Assembly: GCA_030673265.1 (NCBI GenBank)
Contig: DAOVJK010000181.1
Location: 1 to 6,515, forward strand
Source: Pseudomonadota bacterium
GTDB lineage: Bacteria; Desulfobacterota; Desulfobulbia; Desulfobulbales; JAGXFP01
DNA length: 6,515 nucleotides
Reading direction: 5' to 3'
Below are positions 1-6,415 of this stretch, in pieces (the first letter of the stretch is position 1; the number at the start of each line of letters is the position of its first letter). A program made the position numbers and the translations under genes. Below the pieces are notes generated by a model. The model was not told the origin of the DNA. It saw only the letters and a list, made by a program, of their open reading frames with translations, and did no database searches.

Positions 1-649
1 GCAGGGTGACCTTCTCGGCATAAAGATAACTTTCTATGTAGCCGGGAATACCTGCCGAGGCTGAAGTCTTGAGGAGGCCGGGGCAGACGGCGTTGAAGCG
101 GATATTGGAAAAAGCGGAGAAGCTTTTAGCCAGGAAGCAGATGGAAGACTCCAGGGCGGCTTTAACCGGTGCCATATAACCGTAGTTTTCCGCAGCCATT
201 CTGGTGGTTGAGATGGAGATGGTAAGTAAAGAGGCCTCATCGGCCAGTAGATCTCTGAAGTGCTTGGCTATGGAAATAAAAGAGAAACAAGAGATATCGA
301 TGGCCTGGAGAAAATCTTTCTTAACGGTCTCGTGAAACGGCCTGATACCCTCTGAGTAATTAGCAAAGGCGATTGAATGGACTATCCCGGATAATTTACG
401 GCCAGCCAGGTCGGCCTTAATTTCCTGACTCACCTTAACAATATTTTCTTCATACTCGACATCACAGATATAAACTCTGGAGTCAGGGAAGAGTTTCTCG
501 GCAGCCGCAATCCGCTGCTCGGAGCGAACCACATGAATAACCTCAGCACCCTCTTCGACTAGAACCTTGCCAATTGCACAGGCCACGGACTTGCGATTGG
601 CCAATCCAAACAAGACAAAGGTTTTACCCTCAAGTTTCAAAAAACCCAT
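1..649 (-). CDS. fabI: FabI-type enoyl-ACP reductase, C-terminus cut by window edge
   Basis: This gene runs off the left edge; 216 codons are visible of a family length near 260. It should reduce the trans-2-enoyl-ACP bond with NAD(P)H in the cytoplasm, the last step of each elongation cycle. The N-terminus MGFLKLEGK and the cofactor loop G15-x5-S21-x-A23 are the FabI variant of the SDR fold. CDV at 62-64, HSIAFA at 91-96 and the Y156-x6-K163 active-site pair follow, then GLLKTSASAGI at 191-201. I chose the ATG at 649: it gives the MGFL start of E. coli FabI and puts Tyr and Lys at exactly 156 and 163. In-frame ATGs at 658 (ATGA overlap with the fabZ stop) and 655 are alternatives. An AGGAG at 660-664 lies 10, 4 or 1 bases from the three starts. 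The position of E. coli Tyr146 is Ile146 here, so this is a divergent FabI whose activity is less certain than its family. Confidence 0.88.
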   Translation of the reverse strand, partial: MGFLKLEGKTFVLFGLANRKSVACAIGKVLVEEGAEVIHVVRSEQRIAAAEKLFPDSRVYICDVEYEENIVKVSQEIKADLAGRKLSGIVHSIAFANYSEGIRPFHETVKKDFLQAIDISCFSFISIAKHFRDLLADEASLLTISISTTRMAAENYGYMAPVKAALESSICFLAKSFSAFSNIRFNAVCPGLLKTSASAGIPGYIESYLYAEKVTL

Positions 650-654
650 CGGCA

Positions 655-1095
655 TCATTCTCCTACCATTGAACAGGCAAATTCAACCTGGACTGCGGTT
701 TTGCCCGCCACTTGCAAGCGACCTTTCATAAACCAGGCGGGACCGACCTTCTCCTTAAATTTTACCTGCATATTAATGGTATCGCCCGGTTTTACTTCTC
801 GTTTGAACTTGGCAGCAATTATTCGGGTCAGTACCGGGAACTGGTTGGTTTTGACGCCTTCCCCCTTAATAAGATCTGAGATCAGCAAGGCCCCGGATTG
901 AAAAATGGCCTCGCAAAGGATAACGCCAGGCATCAGGGGATGATCTGGATAATGACCGACAAAGATATCAAGATCAGCCGGGATGTCTTTTTCAGTTTCG
1001 ATTGAGTCGGTTGTTTGCCCAGTTATCCTGTCCACCCAGAGAAATGGCGGCCGATGGGGGATGCGCTGATATATCTCTTCTTTATAGTCCGCCAT
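655..1095 (-). CDS. fabZ: FabZ-type 3-hydroxyacyl-ACP dehydratase
   Basis: A 146-residue single hot-dog protein, the usual FabZ length. It should dehydrate 3-hydroxyacyl-ACP to trans-2-enoyl-ACP in the cytoplasm. The family opening IPHRPPFLWVDR is at 12-23. The catalytic block at 46-63 reads VGHYPDHPLMPGVILCEA, with His48 and Glu62 as the expected catalytic pair (Tyr replaces Phe in the usual GHFP). FKREVKPGD at 97-105 is the later conserved strand. The ATG at 1095 is the only sensible start because the family motif begins about ten residues in. It lies inside fabG, giving a 14-base out-of-frame overlap. No clear Shine-Dalgarno precedes it, so translation probably depends on ribosomes finishing fabG. 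FabA-type isomerisation is less likely from length and motif. The related anammox FabZ has been structurally studied as an unusual dehydratase (recalled), but substrate preference here cannot be read. Confidence 0.93.
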   Translation of the reverse strand: MADYKEEIYQRIPHRPPFLWVDRITGQTTDSIETEKDIPADLDIFVGHYPDHPLMPGVILCEAIFQSGALLISDLIKGEGVKTNQFPVLTRIIAAKFKREVKPGDTINMQVKFKEKVGPAWFMKGRLQVAGKTAVQVEFACSMVGE

Positions 1096-1816
1096 TTACA
1101 TCCAAGACGCTGCCGGTAATATACGCTGCTTTTTCAGAGGCCAGGAAAAGGACACTATCTGCTACCTCTGCCGGTTTGCCGAAACGGCGCATGGGCACCA
1201 CTTTTTTATACTCTTTGAGCTGATCGTCGTTCAGATCATCAAGCAGTTCCGTATCAATGAATCCGGGAGAAACGCAGTTTACGGTAATTTTCCTCTTGGC
1301 GGTCTCTTTGGAGAGCGATCGCATCATGCCGATCTGGCCCGCTTTCGAAGCCGAGTAGTTGGCCTGACCGGCGAAACCAAGGTGGGCCATCGGTGAGGTT
1401 ATGAAGATGATGCGGCCGTATTTCTTCTTCAGCATCAGGAGCACGGCCTGTTTAGCCATATTAAAGGTACCGGTCAGGTTGACATCGATGACCCGTTGCC
1501 AATCCTCCTGCTTCATCATGGCCGTCACTGCGTCCCGGCGGATGCCGGCATTGGAGACCATGATATCAATTGAGTCAAATTGCTCTTCGATCTGCTGATA
1601 TAATTTCTCAACCGCCAGATGATCCGCCACATCGCAGCGATGAAATTGCAAACGCTCGCCCCAGTTGCCTTCCTCGCTGAACTTCCGGGCATCCTGGTCA
1701 TTTGAACCATAGGTGCCGATTACCGTAGCGCCTGCCTCTAGAAAGGCCTCGGCAATAGCCCTGCCTATTCCTCTGGTAGCGCCGGTTATGAGCGCTTTCT
1801 GTCCGCTAAAATCCAT
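1082..1816 (-). CDS. fabG: FabG-type 3-oxoacyl-ACP reductase (SDR)
   Basis: A 244-residue classical short-chain dehydrogenase, matching FabG length. It should reduce 3-oxoacyl-ACP to 3-hydroxyacyl-ACP with NAD(P)H in the cytoplasm. The cofactor loop TGATRGIG is at 11-18, CDV at 61-63 and SNAG at 88-91. The catalytic tetrad is Asn113 (DVNLTG), Ser141 (ITS), Tyr154 and Lys158 (YSASK). SPGFIDTE at 183-190 and the C-terminal GSVLDVNGGL at 235-244 are typical of FabG, and all key residues are intact. It starts 8 bases after the stop of the second oxidoreductase. An AGGAG at 1829-1833, within that gene's last codons, lies 12 bases from the ATG, which is long, so coupling probably helps. The 3' end overlaps fabZ. 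Other SDR substrates are possible, but the position before a dehydratase and an enoyl reductase makes the fatty-acid ketoreductase role the best call. Confidence 0.93.
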   Translation of the reverse strand: MDFSGQKALITGATRGIGRAIAEAFLEAGATVIGTYGSNDQDARKFSEEGNWGERLQFHRCDVADHLAVEKLYQQIEEQFDSIDIMVSNAGIRRDAVTAMMKQEDWQRVIDVNLTGTFNMAKQAVLLMLKKKYGRIIFITSPMAHLGFAGQANYSASKAGQIGMMRSLSKETAKRKITVNCVSPGFIDTELLDDLNDDQLKEYKKVVPMRRFGKPAEVADSVLFLASEKAAYITGSVLDVNGGL

Positions 1817-1824
1817 AACTTAAG

Positions 1825-3237
1825 TTAACTCCTCAGGTAAGCGTCCGCATCGTTGGCAACAATGACCCCATAATTTATGGCGCCAAGCCAGCCGGACATA
1901 ATAATCCCGACCGAGCCCACGTGAAAAAGACCCTTGACGTCATTGAACAGGGAGCGAGACACCTCAAGTCCTTCGAATTTAGTACCGAAAGAAGAGCCTT
2001 TGGTGTGCAGAGTATAGCGCTGGAAGGTTCTGGGTGTTGCCGCTTCAAGCCAGTCACATTTCTGGCGGATATCCGGGATGTACCTTTCCAGATCGACCAG
2101 AGATCTTTCGATCATCTTCTTCTTCTCATCCTTATAGAGTTCTTCGGGGAGATTAGCCCAGTCATCGAACCGGCCATTCATCGAGGCCACAACGGTATAA
2201 CGATCATGCCCCGGTCTGGTTTTGGGATAATAGAGGGAAAAAGTTCGGCTGCGGGTTTCAATATCAAGCATTTCATCAACATCGTATACCGGTGCCGTGG
2301 AAGTAAAGAGGAGATCGCCGATATCATCAAGCTTCTCTCCCTCCCTGATGCCCATATAAACCTGACAGCTGGAGTTATTTACCTTGACCGGTTTGATCTT
2401 TTCAAGAAACTCCGCCGAGAATGACTCCCGACCGGCCAGATCTTCAATAGTGTTGAGGATGCCGGCATTAGAGACAACGCAGGAAGTTTCGATCAAACGG
2501 CCATTGACTATGACTCCCCTCACCTGCTTCTGATCGATAACGATTCGCTCAACCCTTGAGTTGGTGCAGATGGTAACGCCGTTCTTTTCCAACTCTTCGA
2601 CCATCATGCCGATCAGTTTATCGGTGCCGCCGCTGAAGGTGAAAACCCCCTTATTCATGAAATTCGAGAAAACTATGCCATAGGTGATGGCCGGGTCGTC
2701 AAAGTTTGAGCCGTTGGCGTAACTTATCGGTTCCATCAAGAGCCGATGAACATCGCTACGACCGGGAAAGAACTGCTCAAAAAGCTCCCGGGTGGTCATG
2801 GTCCGGTCATCATAGAAGTTCATGCCGGCCACCGTATTGAAAAAATCGTCGACCGAAGAACGGGGCACTTTGAAATGGTTAGTCAGAATCGAAGTGAAAT
2901 CTTCCTTGTCGAAAGTGGTTTTGATCGTGAACTGGGGGTTATCGAAGACAATGTTCTTAAGCTGGACAATGGAATCCATTATGGCTCGATTCCAGTACTT
3001 ACGACAGGTTTTTAACATCCCATGCGGGAAACCGTGCAAGGAGATGTCGAAAATATGACCCTTACGTTTAAACCAGGTTGCCAGGCCGCCAAGGCGATGG
3101 TGGTGTTCAACCAGCAGGATTTTATGGCCGGCATTGGCTAGACGATTGGCGGTAGTCAGACCACCAAGGCCGGAACCGACCACTACTACGTCATAGACAT
3201 CTGCAGCTTTATCAATCGAATTATAAGGCATGATCAT
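1825..3237 (-). CDS. Phytoene desaturase/RetSat-family FAD oxidoreductase (second copy)
   Basis: A 470-residue flavoprotein of the CrtI/CrtISO/RetSat group (COG1233-like amine-oxidase fold). These enzymes desaturate, isomerise or saturate polyene chains, usually as peripheral membrane proteins; no transmembrane segment is evident. The dinucleotide loop GSGLGG is at 21-26, acidic Glu44 ends beta-2, and HRLGG is at 47-51. FDISLHGF at 63-70 sits where carotenoid desaturases have FDxGPS. FSGGTDKLIG at 201-210 and VVSNAG at 254-259 are family blocks, as is the TP...G...G segment at 401-418. The C-terminal FAD block GLFHVGSVG (436-444) lacks the acidic residue usually seen after the VG/AG, so FAD contact may differ. 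Its ATG overlaps the preceding stop as ATGA; a second ATG at 3231 is possible. Family is clear. Substrate is inferred from context to be an acyl chain, perhaps ACP-bound, because no phytoene synthase or other carotenoid gene is present. Confidence 0.88.
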   Translation of the reverse strand: MIMPYNSIDKAADVYDVVVVGSGLGGLTTANRLANAGHKILLVEHHHRLGGLATWFKRKGHIFDISLHGFPHGMLKTCRKYWNRAIMDSIVQLKNIVFDNPQFTIKTTFDKEDFTSILTNHFKVPRSSVDDFFNTVAGMNFYDDRTMTTRELFEQFFPGRSDVHRLLMEPISYANGSNFDDPAITYGIVFSNFMNKGVFTFSGGTDKLIGMMVEELEKNGVTICTNSRVERIVIDQKQVRGVIVNGRLIETSCVVSNAGILNTIEDLAGRESFSAEFLEKIKPVKVNNSSCQVYMGIREGEKLDDIGDLLFTSTAPVYDVDEMLDIETRSRTFSLYYPKTRPGHDRYTVVASMNGRFDDWANLPEELYKDEKKKMIERSLVDLERYIPDIRQKCDWLEAATPRTFQRYTLHTKGSSFGTKFEGLEVSRSLFNDVKGLFHVGSVGIIMSGWLGAINYGVIVANDADAYLRS

Positions 3238-4628
3238 CTTTCTTCAAAAATATGATTATTTACCATTGTTACCCCGGAAAGCATGGCCCCGACTATCCCT
3301 AAATATCCCTGGTCGGTCCCGGCCACAAAAAGGTTTGACAGCGACGTCAGCCCATCTCTGAGCTTGATCGGGCTCCCGTAGATCGCACCTTTAGCTTTAC
3401 CGGTAAACTTTTCAATGGTGATTGGCGTAAAAACATCCTGATATAATACGTTTTCCTGATAATTCCCAATGATTTCCCTAATCGTTTCTGCAGAACGGGC
3501 CGCCCAAAGGGTCTTCTGAGCTTGGTATTCATCCGGTTCGAAAGAGTCCCGGAGGTCATAGTTGGCCGGATGGGTGACCCGGAGCTGGAATTCATCACCC
3601 GCTGGCAGGTCATGGAAGTTTTCCGGAAAGCAGATGACCCCGCAATTTACATTGACCGCTTCATCCGGGCGACGATAATCGAAAGGTTCATCCAAATTAT
3701 AAAAGATGATGGTCTCATCACACCTTAGTTTTTGACGACAACTAACCGGCAGCACATTGATGATCTCGACAAAACTCATCCGGCCCTTGAATTTATCCAT
3801 TTCGGAGGCGTTACTATTGCTTTGATCCATGAATTTCAAGGTCGCCGGATAACCGGCGGTTGAAATGACCTGCTTGGCCCCGATCTCCTCGCCTGATTCG
3901 AGAATAACGCTACTGACCGTATTGCCGCTGGTCTCGAAACGTGCAACCGGGGTCCTGAATCTAATTTCACCACCGAGAGCGCGGTAATGCTCAAGCAGCA
4001 TATCGAGGAAGTCTTTGATCGTGCCGGCCGGCCGGAAGAATCCTTCCAGAAAAACTGACTGGAACATGATGACAAACTGATCGAAATCCATATCATGCTC
4101 ATTACAGTTGCCGTACATCATTAATGGCCAGAGTAACATGTTCATTAGTCGTTCGTTAACCAGGATTTCAGCCAATTTCCCTTTGGCCGATGTCCAGGGT
4201 CTGCTCACGAAAGGATCGTGGTTTCTAATCTGCTCAACAAGGGCCTTGAATCGCTCCGTAGACTCAGGAAATAGCCGGTCAACTTCCGCAAACAGCAGAT
4301 TAAGATCATTGGAGAACGACAGAGATAACTTGTCTGGAAAATAGATGGTGGAACGAAGTTGTTGGTGGGTTGTGAAATTTTTACGGGAAAGTTTAAGCTG
4401 ACGGAATAAGCGATTGAGGGGCGCCGCCTTAAGGGACGGAGGCGCAAAATTTGTCATGGCGTGGAGACCGGTTTCAAGAAGACGACCTTGCCGGTAATAA
4501 TAAGAATTAAGGCCGCCGGGAATTGAGTGCTTCTCGAGAATCAGGACTTTATAGCCAAAACGGGCCAGACGAATACCAGCAGCCAGTCCGGAAAGACCGC
4601 CGCCTATGATTACCTGATCGTAAATCAC
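3234..4628 (-). CDS. Phytoene desaturase/RetSat-family FAD oxidoreductase (first copy)
   Basis: With the start chosen here this is a 464-residue flavoprotein. The reading frame is open back to a TTG at 4676, but that would add 16 odd residues read from inside the ACP gene. The GTG at 4628 lies 8 bases after the ACP stop and puts the FAD-binding strand at the very N-terminus, as usual for the family. No strong Shine-Dalgarno is seen, which suggests coupling to the ACP. GGGLSG is at 9-14, Glu32 ends beta-2, PGG is at 37-39 and ETGLHAM at 52-58. The last resembles the retinol saturase motif (DTGIHY, recalled). RPAGTIKDF is at 199-207, VISTAG at 254-259 and the C-terminal FAD block NLFVAGTDQG at 432-441, here with the acidic residue. 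It is clearly a different protein from its neighbour, not a recent duplicate. Likely role (inference): oxidation, isomerisation or reduction of double bonds on the product made by this operon. Confidence 0.87.
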   Translation of the reverse strand: MIYDQVIIGGGLSGLAAGIRLARFGYKVLILEKHSIPGGLNSYYYRQGRLLETGLHAMTNFAPPSLKAAPLNRLFRQLKLSRKNFTTHQQLRSTIYFPDKLSLSFSNDLNLLFAEVDRLFPESTERFKALVEQIRNHDPFVSRPWTSAKGKLAEILVNERLMNMLLWPLMMYGNCNEHDMDFDQFVIMFQSVFLEGFFRPAGTIKDFLDMLLEHYRALGGEIRFRTPVARFETSGNTVSSVILESGEEIGAKQVISTAGYPATLKFMDQSNSNASEMDKFKGRMSFVEIINVLPVSCRQKLRCDETIIFYNLDEPFDYRRPDEAVNVNCGVICFPENFHDLPAGDEFQLRVTHPANYDLRDSFEPDEYQAQKTLWAARSAETIREIIGNYQENVLYQDVFTPITIEKFTGKAKGAIYGSPIKLRDGLTSLSNLFVAGTDQGYLGIVGAMLSGVTMVNNHIFEER

Positions 4629-4636
4629 GAATAATC

Positions 4637-4888
4637 TTATACGTCCTTCAGGCGAGGCTCCAGGTAATTTACGCAACTGGTCAAGGATGCCAGTTCGGGG
4701 TAATCCGCCTCCGGAACCTGGAGTTGGTATCTCTTCCGAAGCTCCATTACAATGTCAAGGAAATCCATGGAATCGAGATCCAGTTGGTCACGTAAAGGCA
4801 AATCTGGACTGATGCTTTTGACATCAGCATCCTCATCAATATCCTGAATGATCTCTACTATAACGTCTTTGATCTGGTCCCTTGTCAT
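4637..4888 (-). CDS. Acyl carrier protein
   Basis: An 83-residue acidic helical protein that carries acyl intermediates on a phosphopantetheine arm. The attachment site is Ser40 in LDLDSMDFLD (36-45), where DSMD replaces the commoner DSLD. The helix after it (DIVMELRKRY, 45-54) is the usual partner-docking helix. The ATG at 4888 has a GGGGA seven bases upstream. The gene sits between a ketosynthase and the oxidoreductases, so it is probably a dedicated carrier and not the housekeeping ACP: neither fabD nor the usual plsX-fabH neighbours are seen. No phosphopantetheinyl transferase is visible, so the host enzyme must activate it. It could also be the point where the two flavoproteins meet their substrate. 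The family call is secure; which enzymes it serves is inferred from the operon. Confidence 0.93.
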   Translation of the reverse strand: MTRDQIKDVIVEIIQDIDEDADVKSISPDLPLRDQLDLDSMDFLDIVMELRKRYQLQVPEADYPELASLTSCVNYLEPRLKDV

Positions 4889-4987
4889 CTATTATTCCCC
4901 AATTATCAGAAACATTCTTGTTGATTTGAGTGCTTCTGGAGCATGATTTCAGTCAAAATTCAATTTATTGAGTTCCGAAAGCGAGCT

Positions 4988-5015
4988 ATATTAGCATAAA
5001 TAAATAATTTGTAAA
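4988..5015 (-). promoter_or_regulatory. Weak internal promoter candidate before the ACP gene
   Basis: The 140 bases between the synthase stop and the ACP start are AT-rich and much longer than the other junctions. On the minus strand they contain TTTACA (5015-5010), 16 bases, then TAATAT (4993-4988), matching five and four of six consensus bases. No hairpin that could terminate the first transcript is obvious. AT-rich DNA yields such matches by chance, so confidence is low. Confidence 0.22.
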
Positions 5016-5028
5016 TCAGTGAGTTAAT

Positions 5029-6279
5029 CTATTTACATTTTTTTATGATAACCACGGAATTGATCCCGACCATACCAAATGAATTATTAAGAATAGTGTT
5101 GATCTCATCGAGCTTTACAGCCTTATTGGCCACGATATTGGGCAGCTCACATTCCGGATCCAGATCATCAAGATTAATGGTAGGGTGGACCATATTATCC
5201 TCAAATGAAGGAAGGTTCCCGGCCAGTTCGAGAACCCCGGCAGCCCCCATGGCATGCCCGATGATACTCTTAGTATTATTAATGTAAGTTGTCGGTGAAT
5301 TACCGAATACTTCCCGAATGGCCCGACACTCTTCAATATCGCCCTGTTTGGTGCCGGTGGCGTGGGTATTGACTATATCGATATCATCAGGGGTCAGCCC
5401 AGCCTTAGTCAGCGCCTTGTGCATGCACTCGACCTGACGGGGGCCATATGGCAACACGAAGTCGCGGGCATCGGAATTCATGGCATATCCGACCACTTCC
5501 CCGTATATTTTGGCACCGCGCTTTCTGGCCCTTTCCAGAGTTTCTAAAGTGTATAGACAGGCCCCTTCGGAAATTACTATACCATCTCGGTCATTATTAA
5601 AGGGCCGACAGGCCTTGCCAGGATCACTATGGCTAGCTAGAGCGCCCTGGGCTCGGAAACTGGCAAAGATCCCGAAGGAACCGATACTCTCGGAGATGCC
5701 ACCGCACAGAGCCAGATCGACCTCTCCCAATCTCAGCATCTGCACCCCTTGAATCAGAGCGGCATTACCCGCCGCACAGGCAGCACCGATCGAGTAATGG
5801 GGTCCGGTAATCCCCAGACTCATGGTGATCTCACCGGCCGGGTTATTGAGGACGGTACGGGGATTATGGTGGTGGGTCCAGTAATCCAGATTGAAATCGT
5901 ATTGGCTGACGTTATAAACCTCGTTCTCGGTCTCCACGGTGCCGTGCTCGGTCAGCCCGACATAGACCCCGGTCCTGTCCGGATCATACAACCCGGAGCC
6001 AAGGTCGATCCCGGCATCGTTGAGGGCTTCATGGGCTACGTAAACGCCCAGACATCCGGCTCTGGTACCACGTTTATTATCCTTCTTCTTGCGGTATTTT
6101 GTTTCAGGGAATGTGCAGACCCCGGCCGGGACTTTGCCAATATAGCGCAGATCAATTTCGCTGATGCCGCTTTGTCCGGCAAGGAGTCGGGCTCGGTAAT
6201 CGGTAAGATTATCGGCATTGGGGGCGGCAAGGCCAACCCCGGTTATTACTATTCTTTGCTTGTCTGGGTTGTCAGTCAT
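5029..6279 (-). CDS. fabF: FabF-type beta-ketoacyl-ACP synthase
   Basis: A 416-residue condensing enzyme of KAS I/II length, the first gene of the operon. It should join an acyl chain to malonyl-ACP with loss of CO2, in the cytoplasm. RIVITGVG (9-16) opens the thiolase fold. The nucleophile is Cys168 in IGAACAAGNAAL, where Ala follows in place of the Thr of the usual ACATG. His306 (NTHATGT), Lys337 (NTKS) and His342 (GHAMGAAG) complete the site. It is therefore a working synthase and not a chain-length-factor partner, which would lack the Cys. The C-terminal loop normally written FGFGGTN reads FGMVGIN at 401-407, so the gating Phe of FabF is Met here. The ATG at 6279 has AGGA seven bases upstream and a promoter about 30 bases before that. 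It is probably a specialised ketosynthase, not the housekeeping FabF. Confidence 0.93.
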   Translation of the reverse strand: MTDNPDKQRIVITGVGLAAPNADNLTDYRARLLAGQSGISEIDLRYIGKVPAGVCTFPETKYRKKKDNKRGTRAGCLGVYVAHEALNDAGIDLGSGLYDPDRTGVYVGLTEHGTVETENEVYNVSQYDFNLDYWTHHHNPRTVLNNPAGEITMSLGITGPHYSIGAACAAGNAALIQGVQMLRLGEVDLALCGGISESIGSFGIFASFRAQGALASHSDPGKACRPFNNDRDGIVISEGACLYTLETLERARKRGAKIYGEVVGYAMNSDARDFVLPYGPRQVECMHKALTKAGLTPDDIDIVNTHATGTKQGDIEECRAIREVFGNSPTTYINNTKSIIGHAMGAAGVLELAGNLPSFEDNMVHPTINLDDLDPECELPNIVANKAVKLDEINTILNNSFGMVGINSVVIIKKCK

Positions 6280-6308
6280 CTAAATATCCTGTTGATTGAA
6301 AAATTAGG

Positions 6309-6337
6309 AATATAGCGGAGATAAAATCTTATGTCGA
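6309..6337 (-). promoter_or_regulatory. Sigma70-like promoter for the operon
   Basis: On the minus strand a -35 box TCGACA (6337-6332) is followed by a 17-base spacer and a -10 box TATATT (6314-6309). Each box matches the consensus at five of six bases and the spacing is ideal. Transcription would start near 6302, giving a leader of about 23 bases carrying the AGGA ribosome site at 6290-6287 before the synthase ATG. This is read by eye and not tested. Confidence 0.5.
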
Positions 6338-6349
6338 TATTAACATCGA
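6334..6349. promoter_or_regulatory. Imperfect palindrome over the -35 box, possible operator
   Basis: The 16-base element TCGATATTAACATCGA pairs at seven of eight positions around a TTAA centre. It overlaps four bases of the proposed -35 box, so a dimeric repressor bound here would block RNA polymerase. It does not look like the FapR, FabT or FabR sites I can recall. A chance palindrome in AT-rich DNA is possible. Confidence 0.35.
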
Positions 6350-6415
6350 AAATACTTCGGTGAACTCCATTATCAAAACAAAACCATTATTGACCGAAAA
6401 CTCTCATATAGTTGA

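Noticed and set aside
1921..2424. A 167-codon plus-strand open frame
   Set aside because: It is antisense to the second oxidoreductase, which is complete and has clear FAD motifs. No independent coding signal supports it.
1825..4628. Carotenoid biosynthesis cluster
   Set aside because: The two CrtI-like genes alone might suggest it, but there is no phytoene synthase, cyclase or GGPP synthase, and every neighbour is a fatty acid synthase component.
4940..4956. Small hairpin (TGCT/AGCA) in the gap before the ACP as a terminator
   Set aside because: The stem is only four base pairs and no T-run follows on the minus strand, so it is unlikely to stop transcription.
1..6279. Arylpolyene or dialkylresorcinol cluster
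   Set aside because: The window has only one ketosynthase and no ammonia lyase, aromatase, acyltransferase, MMPL exporter or DarA/DarB-type enzymes. An enoyl reductase also argues against a fully conjugated polyene. Genes beyond the left edge could change this.
5749..6315. A 188-codon plus-strand open frame
   Set aside because: It lies fully antisense to the ketosynthase, whose active-site residues are all intact. It has no family motif and starts in the middle of the coding region without a ribosome site. It is a by-product of the codon composition of the real gene.
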